A stretch of 64,000 nucleotides of DNA from Corydoras sp. C115 (lineage: Eukaryota > Chordata > Actinopteri > Siluriformes > Callichthyidae), in assembly GCA_019802505.1 (NCBI GenBank), contig JAFMOC010000695.1, positions 42,501 to 106,500 of the forward strand. The letters are read 5' to 3'. The position numbers and the translations under genes were made by a program. Of this stretch, positions 52,463 to 63,682 are shown one piece after another; position 1 is the first letter of the stretch; each line of letters starts with the position of its first letter. The notes under the pieces are model-generated. The model was not told where the DNA came from. It searched no databases and saw only the letters and a program-made list of their open reading frames with translations.

Positions 52463-52614
52463 AGCGATAGATTGGTGTCCTGCCCAGCGATAGATTGGTG
52501 TCCTGTCCTGGATGTATCTGCACAGTGCCCGAAACGTTCTCCCCTGGATGGGCATGGGGAATCCCCCCCCCATGACCCTAATAGAGGATAAAGCGGAAGA
52601 TAACGAATGAATAT
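52463..52614 (+). mobile_element. Family A SINE, 3' body with duplication
   Basis: AGCGATAGATTGGTGTCCTG occurs twice before the GATAACGAATGAAT tail. Confidence 0.85.
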
Positions 52615-52823
52615 ATATATATATATATACTTGGTAGTGAAATGGATTGTATTGCATTTCTAATGTAATGATATATTTATATTATATGTTTTATTTGAAC
52701 TACTTTATGGTTATCATATCGACCTGCGATTGTTTTTGCAGATAAAGAGTTTGTTGGTTTATTGTTGTTTAGTTCACAGGAGCTTGCATTCAAACTAGTT
52801 TATACGATGGCAGAGAAGCCTCG

Positions 52824-52849
52824 ATTTGCATGCGTGACCTCATTTGCAT
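52824..52849 (-). promoter_or_regulatory. Pair of octamer motifs in a related upstream segment
   Basis: ATTTGCAT at 52824-52831 and again at 52842-52849, 18 bases apart, the reverse complement of the pair at 50.98-51.06 kb. Confidence 0.3.
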
Positions 52850-52935
52850 GCCACTGCTGCCTGCAACCAGAAACAATATTGTCGTCTTCCTCTGTGGACT
52901 GTGATTTAAACGATCACCATAAAGATAGAGATCGG

Positions 52936-53048
52936 AGCGTGACGGACGTGACGACATGTTTACATGATTAAAATAGCGTGGCATACGCTACGCTGCATGC
53001 TTTCATATGAATATTAGGTCGTGTTAATAGTATTCAGCCACAACGCAA
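52936..53048. repeat. Local duplication segment D2, copy 1
   Basis: GTGACGACATGTTTACATGA and CACAACGCAACGCGAG recur at 54301-54411. Confidence 0.85.
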
Positions 53049-53290
53049 CGCGAGAACATCTCCCATTCAGGCTGATGACTATTTTTATAATACTATAATA
53101 ATATTAATAATCATTATTATTTCATGTTTTAAAGCATGGACAGTACACACAGTTCAGTTCTGGAGAAGAAAGCCTCCTGCAATGGATCGGCGTCCCGTTT
53201 CAGCCGAGCAGAACACTGGGATAGGCCTTTTTGTAACCCCGAAAATGAGTTTTGATTATATTTAAATATAATGCAATCCATTTCACTACC
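53045..53290. repeat. Local duplication segment D1, copy 2
   Basis: Same order of motifs as 51110-51348, with about one difference in ten. Confidence 0.85.
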
Positions 53291-53313
53291 ATATATATAT
53301 ATATACATATATA

Positions 53314-53654
53314 TGCAGCGTGGTGGCTTAGTGTTTAGCATGTTCTCCTCTCAGCACTAGGGATTCCCGGTTCAAATCCCCATCTGGGTGGAGTTTCCAT
53401 GTTCTCCCCGTGTCCGCGTGGGTTTCCTCCGGGTTCTCAGGTTTCCTCCCACAGTCCAAAAATATGGATCAAGTCAATTGAGTTCTCAAATTGCCCCATA
53501 TAGAGTGTGTGTGTGTGTGAGTGAGTGTGTGTACAGTGATAGATTGGCGTCCTGGGTGTATCTGCCCAGCGCCCAAAACGTTCTCCCCGGGATGGGGAAC
53601 CCCCCTGCGACCTTAATATAGGACAAAGCGGAAGATAATGAATGAATGAATGAT
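53314..53654 (+). mobile_element. Family A SINE, full length
   Basis: GCAGCGTGGTGGCTTAGTG to AATGAATGAATGA. Confidence 0.89.
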
Positions 53655-53664
53655 TTAATAAAAA

Positions 53665-53671
<7 letters not shown>

Positions 53672-53750
<79 letters not shown>
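53672..53750. repeat. AT microsatellite
   Basis: About 39 AT units after an A run. Confidence 0.95.
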
Positions 53751-53757
<7 letters not shown>

Positions 53758-53773
53758 GACACACATATATATT

Positions 53774-54119
53774 ATTCATTCATTCATTATCTTCCACTTT
53801 GTCCTATATTAGGGTCGGGGGGGGGGGGGGGGTTCCCCATGCCCATCCAGGGGAGAACGTTTCGGGTGATGGGCAGATACACCCAGGACAGGGCGCCAAT
53901 CTATCGCTGGGCACACGCACACACAAACACACACACACACTCTATATGGGGCAATTTGGAGAACTCAGTTGACCTTGATCCAAGTTTTTGGGCTGTGGGA
54001 GGAAACTGGAGAACCCGGAGGAAACCCACGCGGACACGGGGAGAACATGGAAACTCCACCCAGATGAGGATTCGAACCGGGAATCCCTAACGCTGAGAGG
54101 AGAACATGCTAAACCACTA
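53774..54119 (-). mobile_element. Family A SINE, nearly full length
   Basis: ATTCATTCATTCATTATC tail to GCTAAACCACTAG. Confidence 0.89.
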
Positions 54120-54160
54120 GTCATATCATATCATATCATATCATATTATATTATATTATT
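54119..54160. repeat. CATAT/TTATA pentamer repeat
   Basis: About eight units. Confidence 0.85.
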
Positions 54161-54275
54161 AGCCGAGCAGAACACTGGGATAGGCCCGTTTGTCACCCCA
54201 AAAATGAGTTTTAATTATATTTGTTATAACAAATATATCATTACATAGAAAAGTATGCAATCCATTTCACTAACG
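54160..54275. repeat. Local duplication segment D1, copy 3 (partial)
   Basis: Begins AGCCGAGCAGAACACTGGGA and ends GCAATCCATTTCACTA, with a short insertion. Confidence 0.8.
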
Positions 54276-54300
54276 AATATTTATATTTATATACATACAC

Positions 54301-54411
54301 ATGACGTGACGACATGTTTACGAGATTGAAATAGCGCGCTACGCTGTATACTTTCATATGAACATTAGGTGGTGTTAATAGTATTTAGCCACAACGCAAC
54401 GCGAGGTCGCA
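54301..54411. repeat. Local duplication segment D2, copy 2
   Basis: GTGACGACATGTTTACGAGA through TTTCATATGAACATTAGGT to CACAACGCAACGCGAG. Confidence 0.85.
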
Positions 54412-54740
54412 CCGTGAGACGGAGGTGAGCCACCAGAGCCAAGGCCTTCGTATGAGCAAGCATAATCCACAACCACAAAATGTTTCCGACGCTTGCTGCT
54501 CTGCAACCTGCTGCTTCTGCAGCGACCAATCAGCAACGTCATTCTCAGGCTTTAGAAAGACCCAATTAAAACGGGGTGTATAGCAGGGGCATTTTTAGGG
54601 TTTAGAAACATCAGGGACTTTAGCCCTGATCCCTTATTGCCCCTCTGTCCTCGTTAAAAATGGCCCTTTCATGAGTCTTCATGAGTTTCAAACTGTTGTT
54701 ACATTCTTTTTGTTTGATCATTTATTATTTATATTGGATC
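54412..54740. other. Unique sequence
   Basis: No gene recognised. Confidence 0.35.
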
Positions 54741-55161
54741 AAATTAAATAACATGAAATATGTCTGTCAGTGGCGGCACGGTGGCTTAGTGGTTTGGCAT
54801 GTTCTCCTCTCAGCGCTGGGGATTCCCGGTTCGAATCCCAATCTGGGTGGAGTTTCCACGTTCTCCCTGTGTCCGCGTGGGTTTCCGCCGGGTTCTCCGG
54901 TTTCCTCCCACTGTCCAAAAACATGGGTCAAGGTCAATTGAGTTCTCCAAATTGCCCCATATAGAGTGTGTGTGTGTGTGAGTGAGTGTGTGCCCAGCGA
55001 TAGATTGCCCCCTGTCCTGGGTGTATCTGCCCAGCGCCCGAAACGTTCTCCCCTGGATGGGCATGGGGAACCCCCCCGCGACCCTAATAGAGGATAAAGT
55101 GAAGATTATGAATGAATGAATGAATGAATGAAAATTAAATAACATGAAATATGTCTGTCAG
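54741..55161 (+). mobile_element. Family A SINE with 30-bp flanking direct repeat
   Basis: The 30 bases at 54741-54770 (AAATTAAATAACATGAAATA plus ten more) recur at 55132-55161 around a full-length copy at 54772-55131. Confidence 0.92.
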
Positions 55162-55162
55162 C

Positions 55163-55513
55163 GGGGCGGCACGGTGGCTTAGTGGTTAGCACGTTCGACT
55201 CTCAGCGCTAGGGATTCCCGGTTCGAATCCCCATCTGGGTGGAGTTTCCATGTTCTCCCTGTGTCCGCGTGGGTTTCCTCCGGGTTCTCCGGTTTCCTCC
55301 CACATTCCAAAAACATGGATCAAGTTAATTGAGTTCTCTAAATTGCCCCATATAGAGTGTGTTTGAGTGTGTGCCCAGCGATGGATTGGCGCCCTGTCCT
55401 GGGTGTATCTGCCCAGCGCCCGAGACGTTCTCCCCTGGATGGGCATGGGGAACCCCACCGCGACCCTGGTAGAGGATAAAGCGGGAGATAATGAATGAAT
55501 GAATGTCTGTCAG
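55163..55513 (+). mobile_element. Family A SINE, second insertion at the same site
   Basis: Full length with tRNA-Val-like head (TTAGTGGTTAGCACGTTCG); flanked by TGTCTGTCAG at 55152-55161 and 55504-55513. Confidence 0.92.
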
Positions 55514-55672
55514 CGGCGGCACGGTGGCTTAGTGGTGTAGCATGTTCTCCTCTCAGCGCTAGGGATCCCCGGTTCGAATCCCCATCTGGGTGGAGTTTCC
55601 ATGTTCTCCCCGTGGATTCAAGGTAAAGTGAATGCTCTAAATTGCCCCATATAGAGTGTGCTTGTATGACTG
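55514..55672 (+). mobile_element. Family A SINE, third copy, truncated
   Basis: CGGCGGCACGGTGGCTTAG then a jump from TTCTCCCCGTGG to ATTCAAGG; ends in the TG-tract region. Confidence 0.87.
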
Positions 55673-55699
55673 AGTGTAAAACTGTTGAGAAAGCAGGTT

Positions 55700-56265
55700 C
55701 AAAGTTTATAGGACTGCCCCCCCCCCCCCGGGCCGTTTGTTGGGAATTGCGGTGGGGGGTTACGGAAGCGCGTGTTCATATCGTGGGCCGTGCAGCCTGA
55801 CGCCGGCGTTGTGATATCGGGCCGGCGAGCGATATGCAGCGTGAGGATGCTGCTTCGTCACGGCGCGGCCCTGCAACGCCTGTCAGCGTTCGGCACCGAA
55901 GTTTCCACTGAGCGGAGCTGAGGGAGGAAGTGGCTTTTCACCCCCCGCGAGGAAGTGCCGATACGCCGCGACCAGACTTTCCACAGCGGCGCTCAGACAA
56001 GACAAGAGAACCCGCTTAAAAAAAACGCTTTAAAAACCCTTCAGGAACGCAACCTCAAAATAAACACAACAGCGACGTGAGAGCATGAACCTGCAATTAT
56101 TACAGCTTTAATTAATCCAGAGGAGCTTTAATTAAAGGTGAGAACAGCGGGTGAATTAAACATGGTTCTGAAGCTCAGGTGAACTCACAGAACCTTCTCT
56201 CAGCAGTTCATGAGAGCACCTGGTTTTAAAGGGTTTCACACTTTAGGAAAACAAAAGGTCAGGAC
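55700..56265. other. CpG-rich unique block
   Basis: C run at 55717-55730, then CpG-dense sequence to about 56000 with two AGGAAGTG (ETS-like) motifs at about 55925 and 55953. It could be a promoter; no exon recognised. Confidence 0.35.
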
Positions 56266-56271
56266 TTCAAA

Positions 56272-58138
56272 CAACACAACAACATCACACCAATGTCACA
56301 ACATCACAACAACATCACAACAATGTCACAACAACACAACAACATCACAACAATGTCACAACATCACAACAACGTCACAACAATGTCACAACATCACAAC
56401 AACGTCACAACAACATCACAACAACATCACAACATTACAACATTACAACATTACAACAATGTCACAACAACATAACAACATCACAACAACATCCCAACAA
56501 CGTCACAACAACATTACAACATCACAACAACATCACAAAAACATCACAACAACGTCACAACAACACAACATCACAACAATGTCACAACAACATCACAAAA
56601 ACATCACAACAACGTCACAACAACACAACCACATAACATCACAACACAACAATGTCACAACAACATCACAACATCACAACAACATTACAACATCCCAACA
56701 ACATCCCAACAACGTCACAACAACATTACAACATCACAACAACATCACAAAAACATCACAACAACGTCACAACAACACAACATCACAACAATGTCACAAC
56801 AACATCACAAAAACATCACAACAACGTCACAACAACACAACCACATAACAACATCACAACAACACAACAACGTCACAACAACATCACAACATCACAACAT
56901 CACAACATCACAACAACGTCACAACATCACAACATCATCACAACATTACAACATCACAAAAACTTCACAACAACGTCACAACAACACAACAACATCACAA
57001 CAATGTCACAAGAACGTCACAACACAACGTCACAACAACGTCACAACAACATCACAACAACATCACAACAACAACACAACAACGTCACAACAACACAACA
57101 ACATCACAACAACGTCACAACAACATCACAACAACATCATAACATCACAACATGACATCACAAAAACATCACAACAACATCCCAACATCACAACAACGTC
57201 ACAACAACATCACAACATCACAACAACATCATAACATCACAACAACATGACATCACAAAAACATCACAACAACATCCCAACATCACAACAACGTCACAAC
57301 AACACCCCAACAACATCACAACAACATCACATCACAAAAACATCACAACAACATCACAACAACATCACATCACAAAAACATCCCAACAACATCACAACAA
57401 CATCACATCACAAAAACATCACAACAACATCCCAACACCCCAACAACATCACAACAACGTCACAACATCACAACAACGTCACAACATCACAACATCATCA
57501 CAACATTACAACATCACAAAAACATCACAACAACGTCACAACAACACAACAACATCACAACAATGTCACAGCAACATCACAACAACGTCACAACATCACA
57601 ACAATGTCACAAGAACGTCACAACACAACGTCACAACAACGTCACAACAACATCACAACAACATCACAACAACAACACAACAACGTCACAACAACACAAC
57701 AACATCACAACAACGTCACAACAACATCACAACAACATCATAACATCACAACAACATGACATCACAAAAACATCACAACAACATCCCAACATCACAACAA
57801 CGTCACAACAACACCCCAACAACATCACAACAACGTCACAACATCACAACAACGTCACAACATCACAACAACATCACAACAACGTCACAAAATCACAACA
57901 TCACAACAATATCACAACAACATCATCACAACAACATCACATCATCACAACAACATCACAACATCACAACAACATCACAACAACGTCACAACATCACAAC
58001 AACATCACAACAACATCACAACAACATCACAACAACATCACAACAACATCACAACATTACATCATCACAACATCACAACAACATCACAACAATACATCAT
58101 CACAACATCACAACAACATCGCAACAACGTCACAACAT
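56272..58138. repeat. ACAACATCAC minisatellite with higher-order structure
   Basis: About 1.87 kb of CACAACAACATCACAACAAC with CGTC/TGTC/CCCC variants. A block around CAATGTCACAAGAACGTCAC at 57001 recurs 601 bases later at 57602. Confidence 0.97.
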
Positions 58139-58186
58139 CTGTTCTCTTAAACCAGAGGGTGCAGCATCAAAGAAGTATTAAAGGTC

Positions 58187-58324
58187 TTTATCCATTATCT
58201 TCCACTTTATCCTCTATTAGGGTCACAGGGGGGGGGGGGTTCCCCATGCCCATCCAGGGGAGAACATTTCGGGTGTGGGGCAGATACAACCAGGACAGGG
58301 GGACAATCTATCACTGTACACACA

Positions 58325-58358
<34 letters not shown>

Positions 58359-58549
58359 ATATGGGGCAATTTGGAGCATTCACTTTACCTTAATCCATGT
58401 TTTTGGACTGTGGGAGGAAACCGGAGAACCCGGAGGAAACCCACGTGGACATGGGGAGAACATGCAAACTCCACCCAGATAGGAATTTGACCTGGGAATC
58501 CCCAACGCTGAGAGGAGAACATGCTAAACACTAAGCCACCGTGCCGCCC
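58187..58549 (-). mobile_element. Family A SINE, full length
   Basis: ATCCATTATCTTCCAC, expanded CA tract, head CACCGTGCCGCCC. Confidence 0.89.
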
Positions 58550-58582
58550 ACATCTAAATTCAATAATAATTATTATTCTGGA

Positions 58583-58777
58583 TGGCACGGTGGCTTAATG
58601 ATTAGCATGTTCTCCTCTCAGCGAATCCCAATCTGGGTGGAGTTTGCATGTTCTCCCCGTGTCCGCCTGGGTTTCCTCCCACAGTCCAAAAACATGAATT
58701 CAAGGTGAATTAAATGCTCCAAATTGCCCCCCATGACCCTTATAGAGGATTAAGTGGAAGATAATGAATGGATGATT
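58583..58777 (+). mobile_element. Family A SINE with deletions
   Basis: GGATGGCACGGTGGCTTAATG; B box missing; body jumps from AAATTGCCCC to CATGACCCTTATAG. Confidence 0.86.
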
Positions 58778-58787
58778 ATTCAAATAA

Positions 58788-58925
58788 TTCATTCATTCAT
58801 CCATTATCTTCCACTTTATCCTCTATTAGGGGAGGGGGGGGTTCCCCATGCCCATCCAGGGGAGAACGTTTCAGGCACTGGCAGATACACCCAGGACAGG
58901 ACACCAATCTATCGCTGGGCACACA

Positions 58926-58963
<38 letters not shown>

Positions 58964-59162
58964 CACACTCTATATGGGGCAATTTGGAGAATTCAATTGA
59001 CTTGATCCATGTTTTTGGACTGTGGGAGGAAACCGGAGAATCCAGAGGAAACCCACGCGGACACGGGGAGAACACGGAAACTCCACCCAGATGGGGATTC
59101 GAACCGGGAATCCCCAGCGCTGAGAGGAGAACATGCTAAACCACTAAGCCACCGTGCCGCCG
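58788..59162 (-). mobile_element. Family A SINE, full length
   Basis: ATTCATTCATTCATCCATTATC tail and long CA tract; head CACCGTGCCGCC. Confidence 0.89.
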
Positions 59163-59607
59163 AGTTCTGTTTATATAATGTATTTATTGCACTTTAGGAT
59201 TAACAGTTTTTTAAAAAGTTACTTTAAATTAAATTTAATTAAGTTAAATTACTTCATTTAATTACTGTTTAATTACTGTTTAATTACTGTTAGGATCAAT
59301 ATTATTCTTCCTGAAGTGGCAGTACGATCTGATAATCAAACCTTAAAATCTTAACCCTAAAACAAGACGAAGGCAAATTTAAAGTCGTTCTTATTGAGGG
59401 TGCAGTAACCACAGTACACCACATGGTGGTGTTCTGCTTAACTATAATCAGGGCTTAACATCAATGGTATTCCAACATCACGCTCTTCTTCACAACGGCG
59501 GGGGGTTTTGAGGTTGATGTGAAACTGAGGTCCTACTTAAAAAAAATATAAATAATATAAAATATAAATAAATGATTTTATTAAACATTAAACAAAATCA
59601 TAACACG
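59163..59607. other. Unique sequence
   Basis: Short TTTAATTACTG repeats at 59252-59292; nothing else seen. Confidence 0.35.
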
Positions 59608-59860
59608 GGCGGCACGGAGGCTTAGTAGTTGGCATGTTCATGTGATTTAATGGTTTAGCATGTTCTCCTCTCAGCGCTAGGGATTCCCGGTTCGAATCCC
59701 CATCTGGGTGGAGCTTCCATGTTCTCCTCCGGGTTCTCCGGTTTCCTCCCACAGTCCAAAAACATGGATCAAGTCAATTGAGTTCTCCAAATTGCCCCAC
59801 ATAGAGTGTGTGTCTGTGTGAGTAAGTGTGTGTACAGTGATAGATTGCCCCCCTGTCCTT
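59608..59860 (+). mobile_element. Family A SINE with duplicated head
   Basis: GGGCGGCACGGAGGCTTAG, then a second head GTTTAGCATGTTCTCC; ends CCCCCCTGTCC. Confidence 0.87.
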
Positions 59861-60125
59861 TAATTAATATGTATTTTTTATTATTATCAAGTGTTTACGG
59901 GGGCACGGAAGTTTTGTGAAATCACATGTTAATTAGACGGTTAAAACTGGGTGGGCTTAGTGGTTTCCGGGCATGTTTCTCCTCTCAGCGCTAGAGGATT
60001 CTGTGTAGACTTTAAAAGATTGCCCCCTGGCTTAATATGTATTTTTTATTATTAGCATAGGGTCGGAATTTCTCTTTCTCGGTGGCTTAGTGGGATCTCT
60101 CTCAGCGCTAGGGATTCCTGATAGA
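59861..60125. repeat. Shuffled SINE head fragments
   Basis: AATATGTATTTTTTATTATT occurs at 59866 and 60031; GGCTTAGTGG and CTCAGCGCTAG pieces recur three times between them. Confidence 0.7.
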
Positions 60126-60132
60126 CTTTAAA

Positions 60133-60482
60133 ACGTTGGCTTAGTGGTTTAGCATGTTCTCCTCTCAGCGCTAGGGATTCCTGATTCGAATCCCAATCTG
60201 GCTGGAGTTTCCATGTCCTCCCCGTGTCCACGTGGGTTTCCTCTGGGTTCTCCGGTTTTCTCCCACCGTCCAAAAACATGGAACAAGGTGAATTGAATGC
60301 TCCAAATTGCCCCATATAGCGTATGTGTGTGTGTGTGTGTGTGTGTCCAGTGATAGATTGGCGTCCTGTCCCGGGTGTATCTGCCCAGCGCTCGAAACGT
60401 TCTCCCCTGGATGGACTCCCCCCCTCCCCCCCCCCCCCGTGCTCCTAATATAGGATAAAGCAGAAGATAATGGATGGATGTA
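60133..60482 (+). mobile_element. Family A SINE, full length
   Basis: TTGGCTTAGTGGTTTAGC to AATGGATGGATG; forms an inverted pair with the next copy. Confidence 0.89.
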
Positions 60483-60502
60483 TAATCATAACATAAACAT
60501 AA

Positions 60503-60810
60503 TCCATCCATCCATTATCTTCTGCTTTATCCTATATTAGGAGCACGGGGGGGGGGCAAATGTCCATCCAGGGGCAAATGTTTTGGGCGCTGGGCAGATA
60601 CACCCAGGACTGGGCGCCAATCTATCACTGTACACACACTCACTCACTCACACACACTCTATATGGGGTAATTTGGAGAATTCTGTCGACCTTGATCCAT
60701 GTTTTTGGACTGTGGGAGGAAACTGGAGAACCCGGAGGAAACCCACACGGACACGGGAAGAACATGCAAACTCCACCCAGATTGGGATTCAAACCGGGAA
60801 TCCCCATGTG
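60503..60810 (-). mobile_element. Family A SINE, head truncated
   Basis: ATCCATCCATCCATTATC to GGGAATCCCCATGTG. Confidence 0.88.
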
Positions 60811-61088
60811 ATTGCCCTGCAGATTCTGAGGTCGCTGAAACCGGGTCAGCACCCTGCAGAGCGAGCGGCTCACCTTTAAAACGCGCTCATTTCCTGACGG
60901 GACGGCAGCGGTTTTTAAGGTGTGGACAGGTGTAACCGAGCTTACAGATGAGGACATGTCTTTGTCATTGTGAGCCGCTGTAATCTCCTTTAAAGGTGAA
61001 CACGCTGGGCCTGTAGACGGGTGTGCGGACCTGAAATGTGTGTTTATTATTTGCCGATCAAACCTCGTCTGGCTCATTGGTGACATCA
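60811..61088. other. Unique sequence
   Basis: GC-moderate, minus frames open (RVLTRFQRPQNLQ-type peptides) but nothing recognised. Confidence 0.3.
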
Positions 61089-61089
61089 C

Positions 61090-61410
61090 ATCCATCCATC
61101 ATCTTACGCTTTATTCCTCTATTGGGGTCGCGGGGGGGGGGGGGGGGGCATGCCCATGCAGGGGAGAACGTTTCGGGAGCTGGTTATGCTCACTTACACA
61201 CAGACACACACACACACTCTATATGGGGCAATTTGGAGAATTAATCTGACCTTGATCCATGTTTTTGGACTGTGGGAGGAAACCCGAGAACCCAGAGGAA
61301 ACCCACGCGGACACGGGGAGAACATGGAAACTCCACCCAGATTGGGACTCGAACTGGCAATCCCTAGTGCTGAGAGGAGAACATGCCAAACACTAAGCCA
61401 CTGTGCCGCC
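61090..61410 (-). mobile_element. Family A SINE, full length with body deletion
   Basis: CATCCATCCATCATCTTACG, G run, AATTAATCTGACC variant; head CACTGTGCCGCC. Confidence 0.89.
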
Positions 61411-61763
61411 TGCATAAACAATGTCCAATTATCTTCTGCTTTATCCTCTATTAGGGTCGCGGAGAGGGTGGGGGTTCTCCATGTCCATCCGTGGAGAACT
61501 TTTCGGGCGCTGGGCAGATACACCCAGGACAGGGGGGCAATCTATCACTGTACACACACTCACTCACACACACACACACTCTATATGGGGCAATTTGGAG
61601 AATTAATCTGACCTTGATCCATGTTTTTGGACTGTGGGAGGAAACCCGAGAACCCGGAGGAAACCCACGCGGACACGGGGAGAACATGCAAACTCCACCC
61701 AAATTGGGATTTGAACCGGGCACTGAGAGGAGAACATGCCAAACACTAAGCCACTGTGCCGCC
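61411..61763 (-). mobile_element. Family A SINE in a 353-bp tandem unit, copy 1
   Basis: Starts TGCATAAACAATGTCCAATT and carries the same AATTAATCTGACC variant. Confidence 0.9.
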
Positions 61764-62178
61764 TGCATAAACAATGTTCAATTATCTTCTGCTTTATCCT
61801 CTATTAGGGTCGCGGGGGTTCTCCATGTCCATCCAGGGGAGAACGTTTCGGGTGCTGGGCAGATAGACCCAGGACAGGGGGGCAATCTATCACTGTACAC
61901 ACACTCACTCACACACACACACACACTCTATATGGGGCAATTTGGAGAATTAATCTGACCTTGATCCATGTTTTTGGACTGTGGGAGGAAACCCGAGAAA
62001 CCCGGACGGGGAGAAATGCAAACTCCACCCAGATTGTGATTCGAACCGGACAGCGGGAGAACATGCAAACTCCAGGGTTCCCCATGCCCCCAGACGTTTC
62101 GGGCGCTTGAGACTCGAACTGGGAATCCCCAGCGCTGAGAAGAGAACATGCTACATCACTAAGCCACTGTGCCACCCT
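61764..62178 (-). mobile_element. Family A SINE in tandem unit, copy 2, rearranged head
   Basis: Starts TGCATAAACAATGTTCAATT; near 62040-62110 head pieces and a 'ttccccatgcccccag' piece are shuffled. Confidence 0.88.
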
Positions 62179-62191
62179 CAAAAACAATATA

Positions 62192-62483
62192 TATCCATCC
62201 ATCCATTATCTTCCGCTTTATCCTCTATTAGGGTCGGGGGGGGGGGGGGTCCACATGTCCATCCAGGGGAGAACGTTTTGGGCGCAGGGCAGATACACCC
62301 AGGACAGGGGGGCAATCTATCATTGTACACAAACTCACTCACACACACACACTCTATATGGGGCAATTTGGAGAATTCAATTTACTTTGCAACATGCAAA
62401 CTGCACCCCGATTGGGGTTCGAACCCTTAATCCCCAGTGCTGAGAGGAGAACATGCTAAACCACTAAGCCACCGTGCCGCCCA
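62192..62483 (-). mobile_element. Family A SINE with body deletion
   Basis: CATCCATCCATTATCTTCC, then jump from TTTACTTTGC to AACATGCAAACTGC; head CACCGTGCCGCC. Confidence 0.88.
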
Positions 62484-62489
62484 CCAAAT

Positions 62490-62598
62490 GTAATGTAATG
62501 TAATGGTTTTGCTCAAGAACTGCTAGTGGTAACTTGAGTGGACCAGGGATTTGAACCCACAACCTTCAGATTGAACCACTGATCCACCACGCCCACGT
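62490..62598 (-). mobile_element. Family B SINE, partial
   Basis: GGTTTTGCTCAAGAACTG, GGGATTTGAACCCACAACC, ending CCACCACGCCC. Confidence 0.78.
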
Positions 62599-62599
62599 T

Positions 62600-62663
62600 C
62601 TAGCTCGTCCTCTGTAGGGCTTTGATGTACGTACACACCGTGCCTCCCACGGCCTCGCGGCGT
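62600..62663 (-). CDS. Possible terminal exon of an unidentified minus-strand gene
   Basis: On the minus strand CGTTTCCTGCAG precedes an open frame RREAVGGTVCTYIKALQRTS ending in TAG at 62600-62602. The acceptor is good and the peptide looks protein-like, but it is only 64 bases and I do not recognise it. Confidence 0.22.
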
Positions 62664-63150
62664 CTGCAGGAAACGCACTTGACGCTAGATTTAATTGTAT
62701 CGTATTGCGATACGAACGTAGAACGTAGAACCACAACATACAATCATGTGATCTCCGAAAACTTGTCGTGAAAAAGAACTAACTGCCCTTTTTTAATCAA
62801 AAAATTCAAAAATACAAAATTTTAACGTGCAAAAAAAAAAATAATAAAAATTTTTTTAACGTGCAGCACACGTCGTCCTCACACGCCGCAACTCCCCCGA
62901 GAGGGCCGAGCGCGTTTGAGAAGCGCCCATAGCGCCTCGCTGGTGTTAGTAAACATTCTCATTAGCAGCAGATGGTAATTTCCCTCTGTGGATATCCTCA
63001 GTCTTGCACCGGGGTGCACCGTGAAAAAAAAAAAAAAAAAAAAAAAAAAAAACGCAAAGACACGCTGAACTTCCTGTCTGTTGCATATAAAACAACTCCC
63101 TCCAGAAACACTGCTGCAAGCAAGAAAGACCAGCTGTTTGAAGCAGGCAT
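62664..63150. other. Unique sequence with poly-A tracts
   Basis: A runs at 62829-62840 and 63023-63052; no gene recognised. Confidence 0.35.
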
Positions 63151-63154
63151 GCCT

Positions 63155-63162
63155 TGACGTCA
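63155..63162. promoter_or_regulatory. CRE palindrome TGACGTCA
   Basis: Perfect 8-bp CREB/ATF site, four bases from an RFX X-box. Confidence 0.5.
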
Positions 63163-63166
63163 GCCG

Positions 63167-63179
63167 GTTGCCTAGCAAC
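63167..63179. promoter_or_regulatory. RFX X-box GTTGCCTAGCAAC
   Basis: Matches the RFX consensus GTNRCC-spacer-RGYAAC with a one-base spacer. Such sites mark promoters of ciliary genes and, next to a CRE, MHC class II promoters. Confidence 0.5.
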
Positions 63180-63520
63180 CACCAACCACAGGGGTGTTAC
63201 ATTTTCCATTGCTCGTAGTTTTTCGGATCCTCGAGGCAGAACGAGGCCGCCGCACTTTTATTCTTGGCCGGATGGAACCGACGGTCGGTCCGAAGCGATC
63301 CCTCGGGGGAATTGGGGGGGGTACTTTCGGGGGGGGGACGTGCAGAATCACGTACGGACGTGGGGGCGACCGAGGCGGAGGGTGTGAATGAGGTGCAGGC
63401 ACTGGACCGGCGGCATTGCGTTTGCCTCGGTGCACCTGGAATGAGGAAACGTCGCCGGCCGGCCGGCGGCGGGGTTCAGACGCGGCGCTGACGTTCACCA
63501 CGTTCACAAACAACACGGAC
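63180..63520. other. GC/CpG-rich block, promoter-like
   Basis: Unique CpG-rich sequence with G runs next to the CRE/X-box pair. Open frames run in both strands but none looks like a protein I know. It may be a CpG-island promoter. Confidence 0.3.
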
Positions 63521-63682
63521 AGGAAGCGCTATAGTAACAAAAAAAACAACAAAAACAAAAAAACCTGCAAACACATCGCTGCCTCGTCATAACGGCGTCT
63601 GTGATCGACGCGATCTGACTAAATATTTACTCAAAGCAGCCGAAAGACTTTGGTGGGTGTGGTGGGTGTGGTGGGTGGGAGG

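Noticed and set aside
56210..58181. Open frames rich in HNNITTTSQQ
   Set aside because: Translation of the ACAACATCAC minisatellite.
63172..63516. Proline/arginine-rich frames in the CpG block
   Set aside because: Open because of GC richness; frames on both strands are equally open and no domain is visible.
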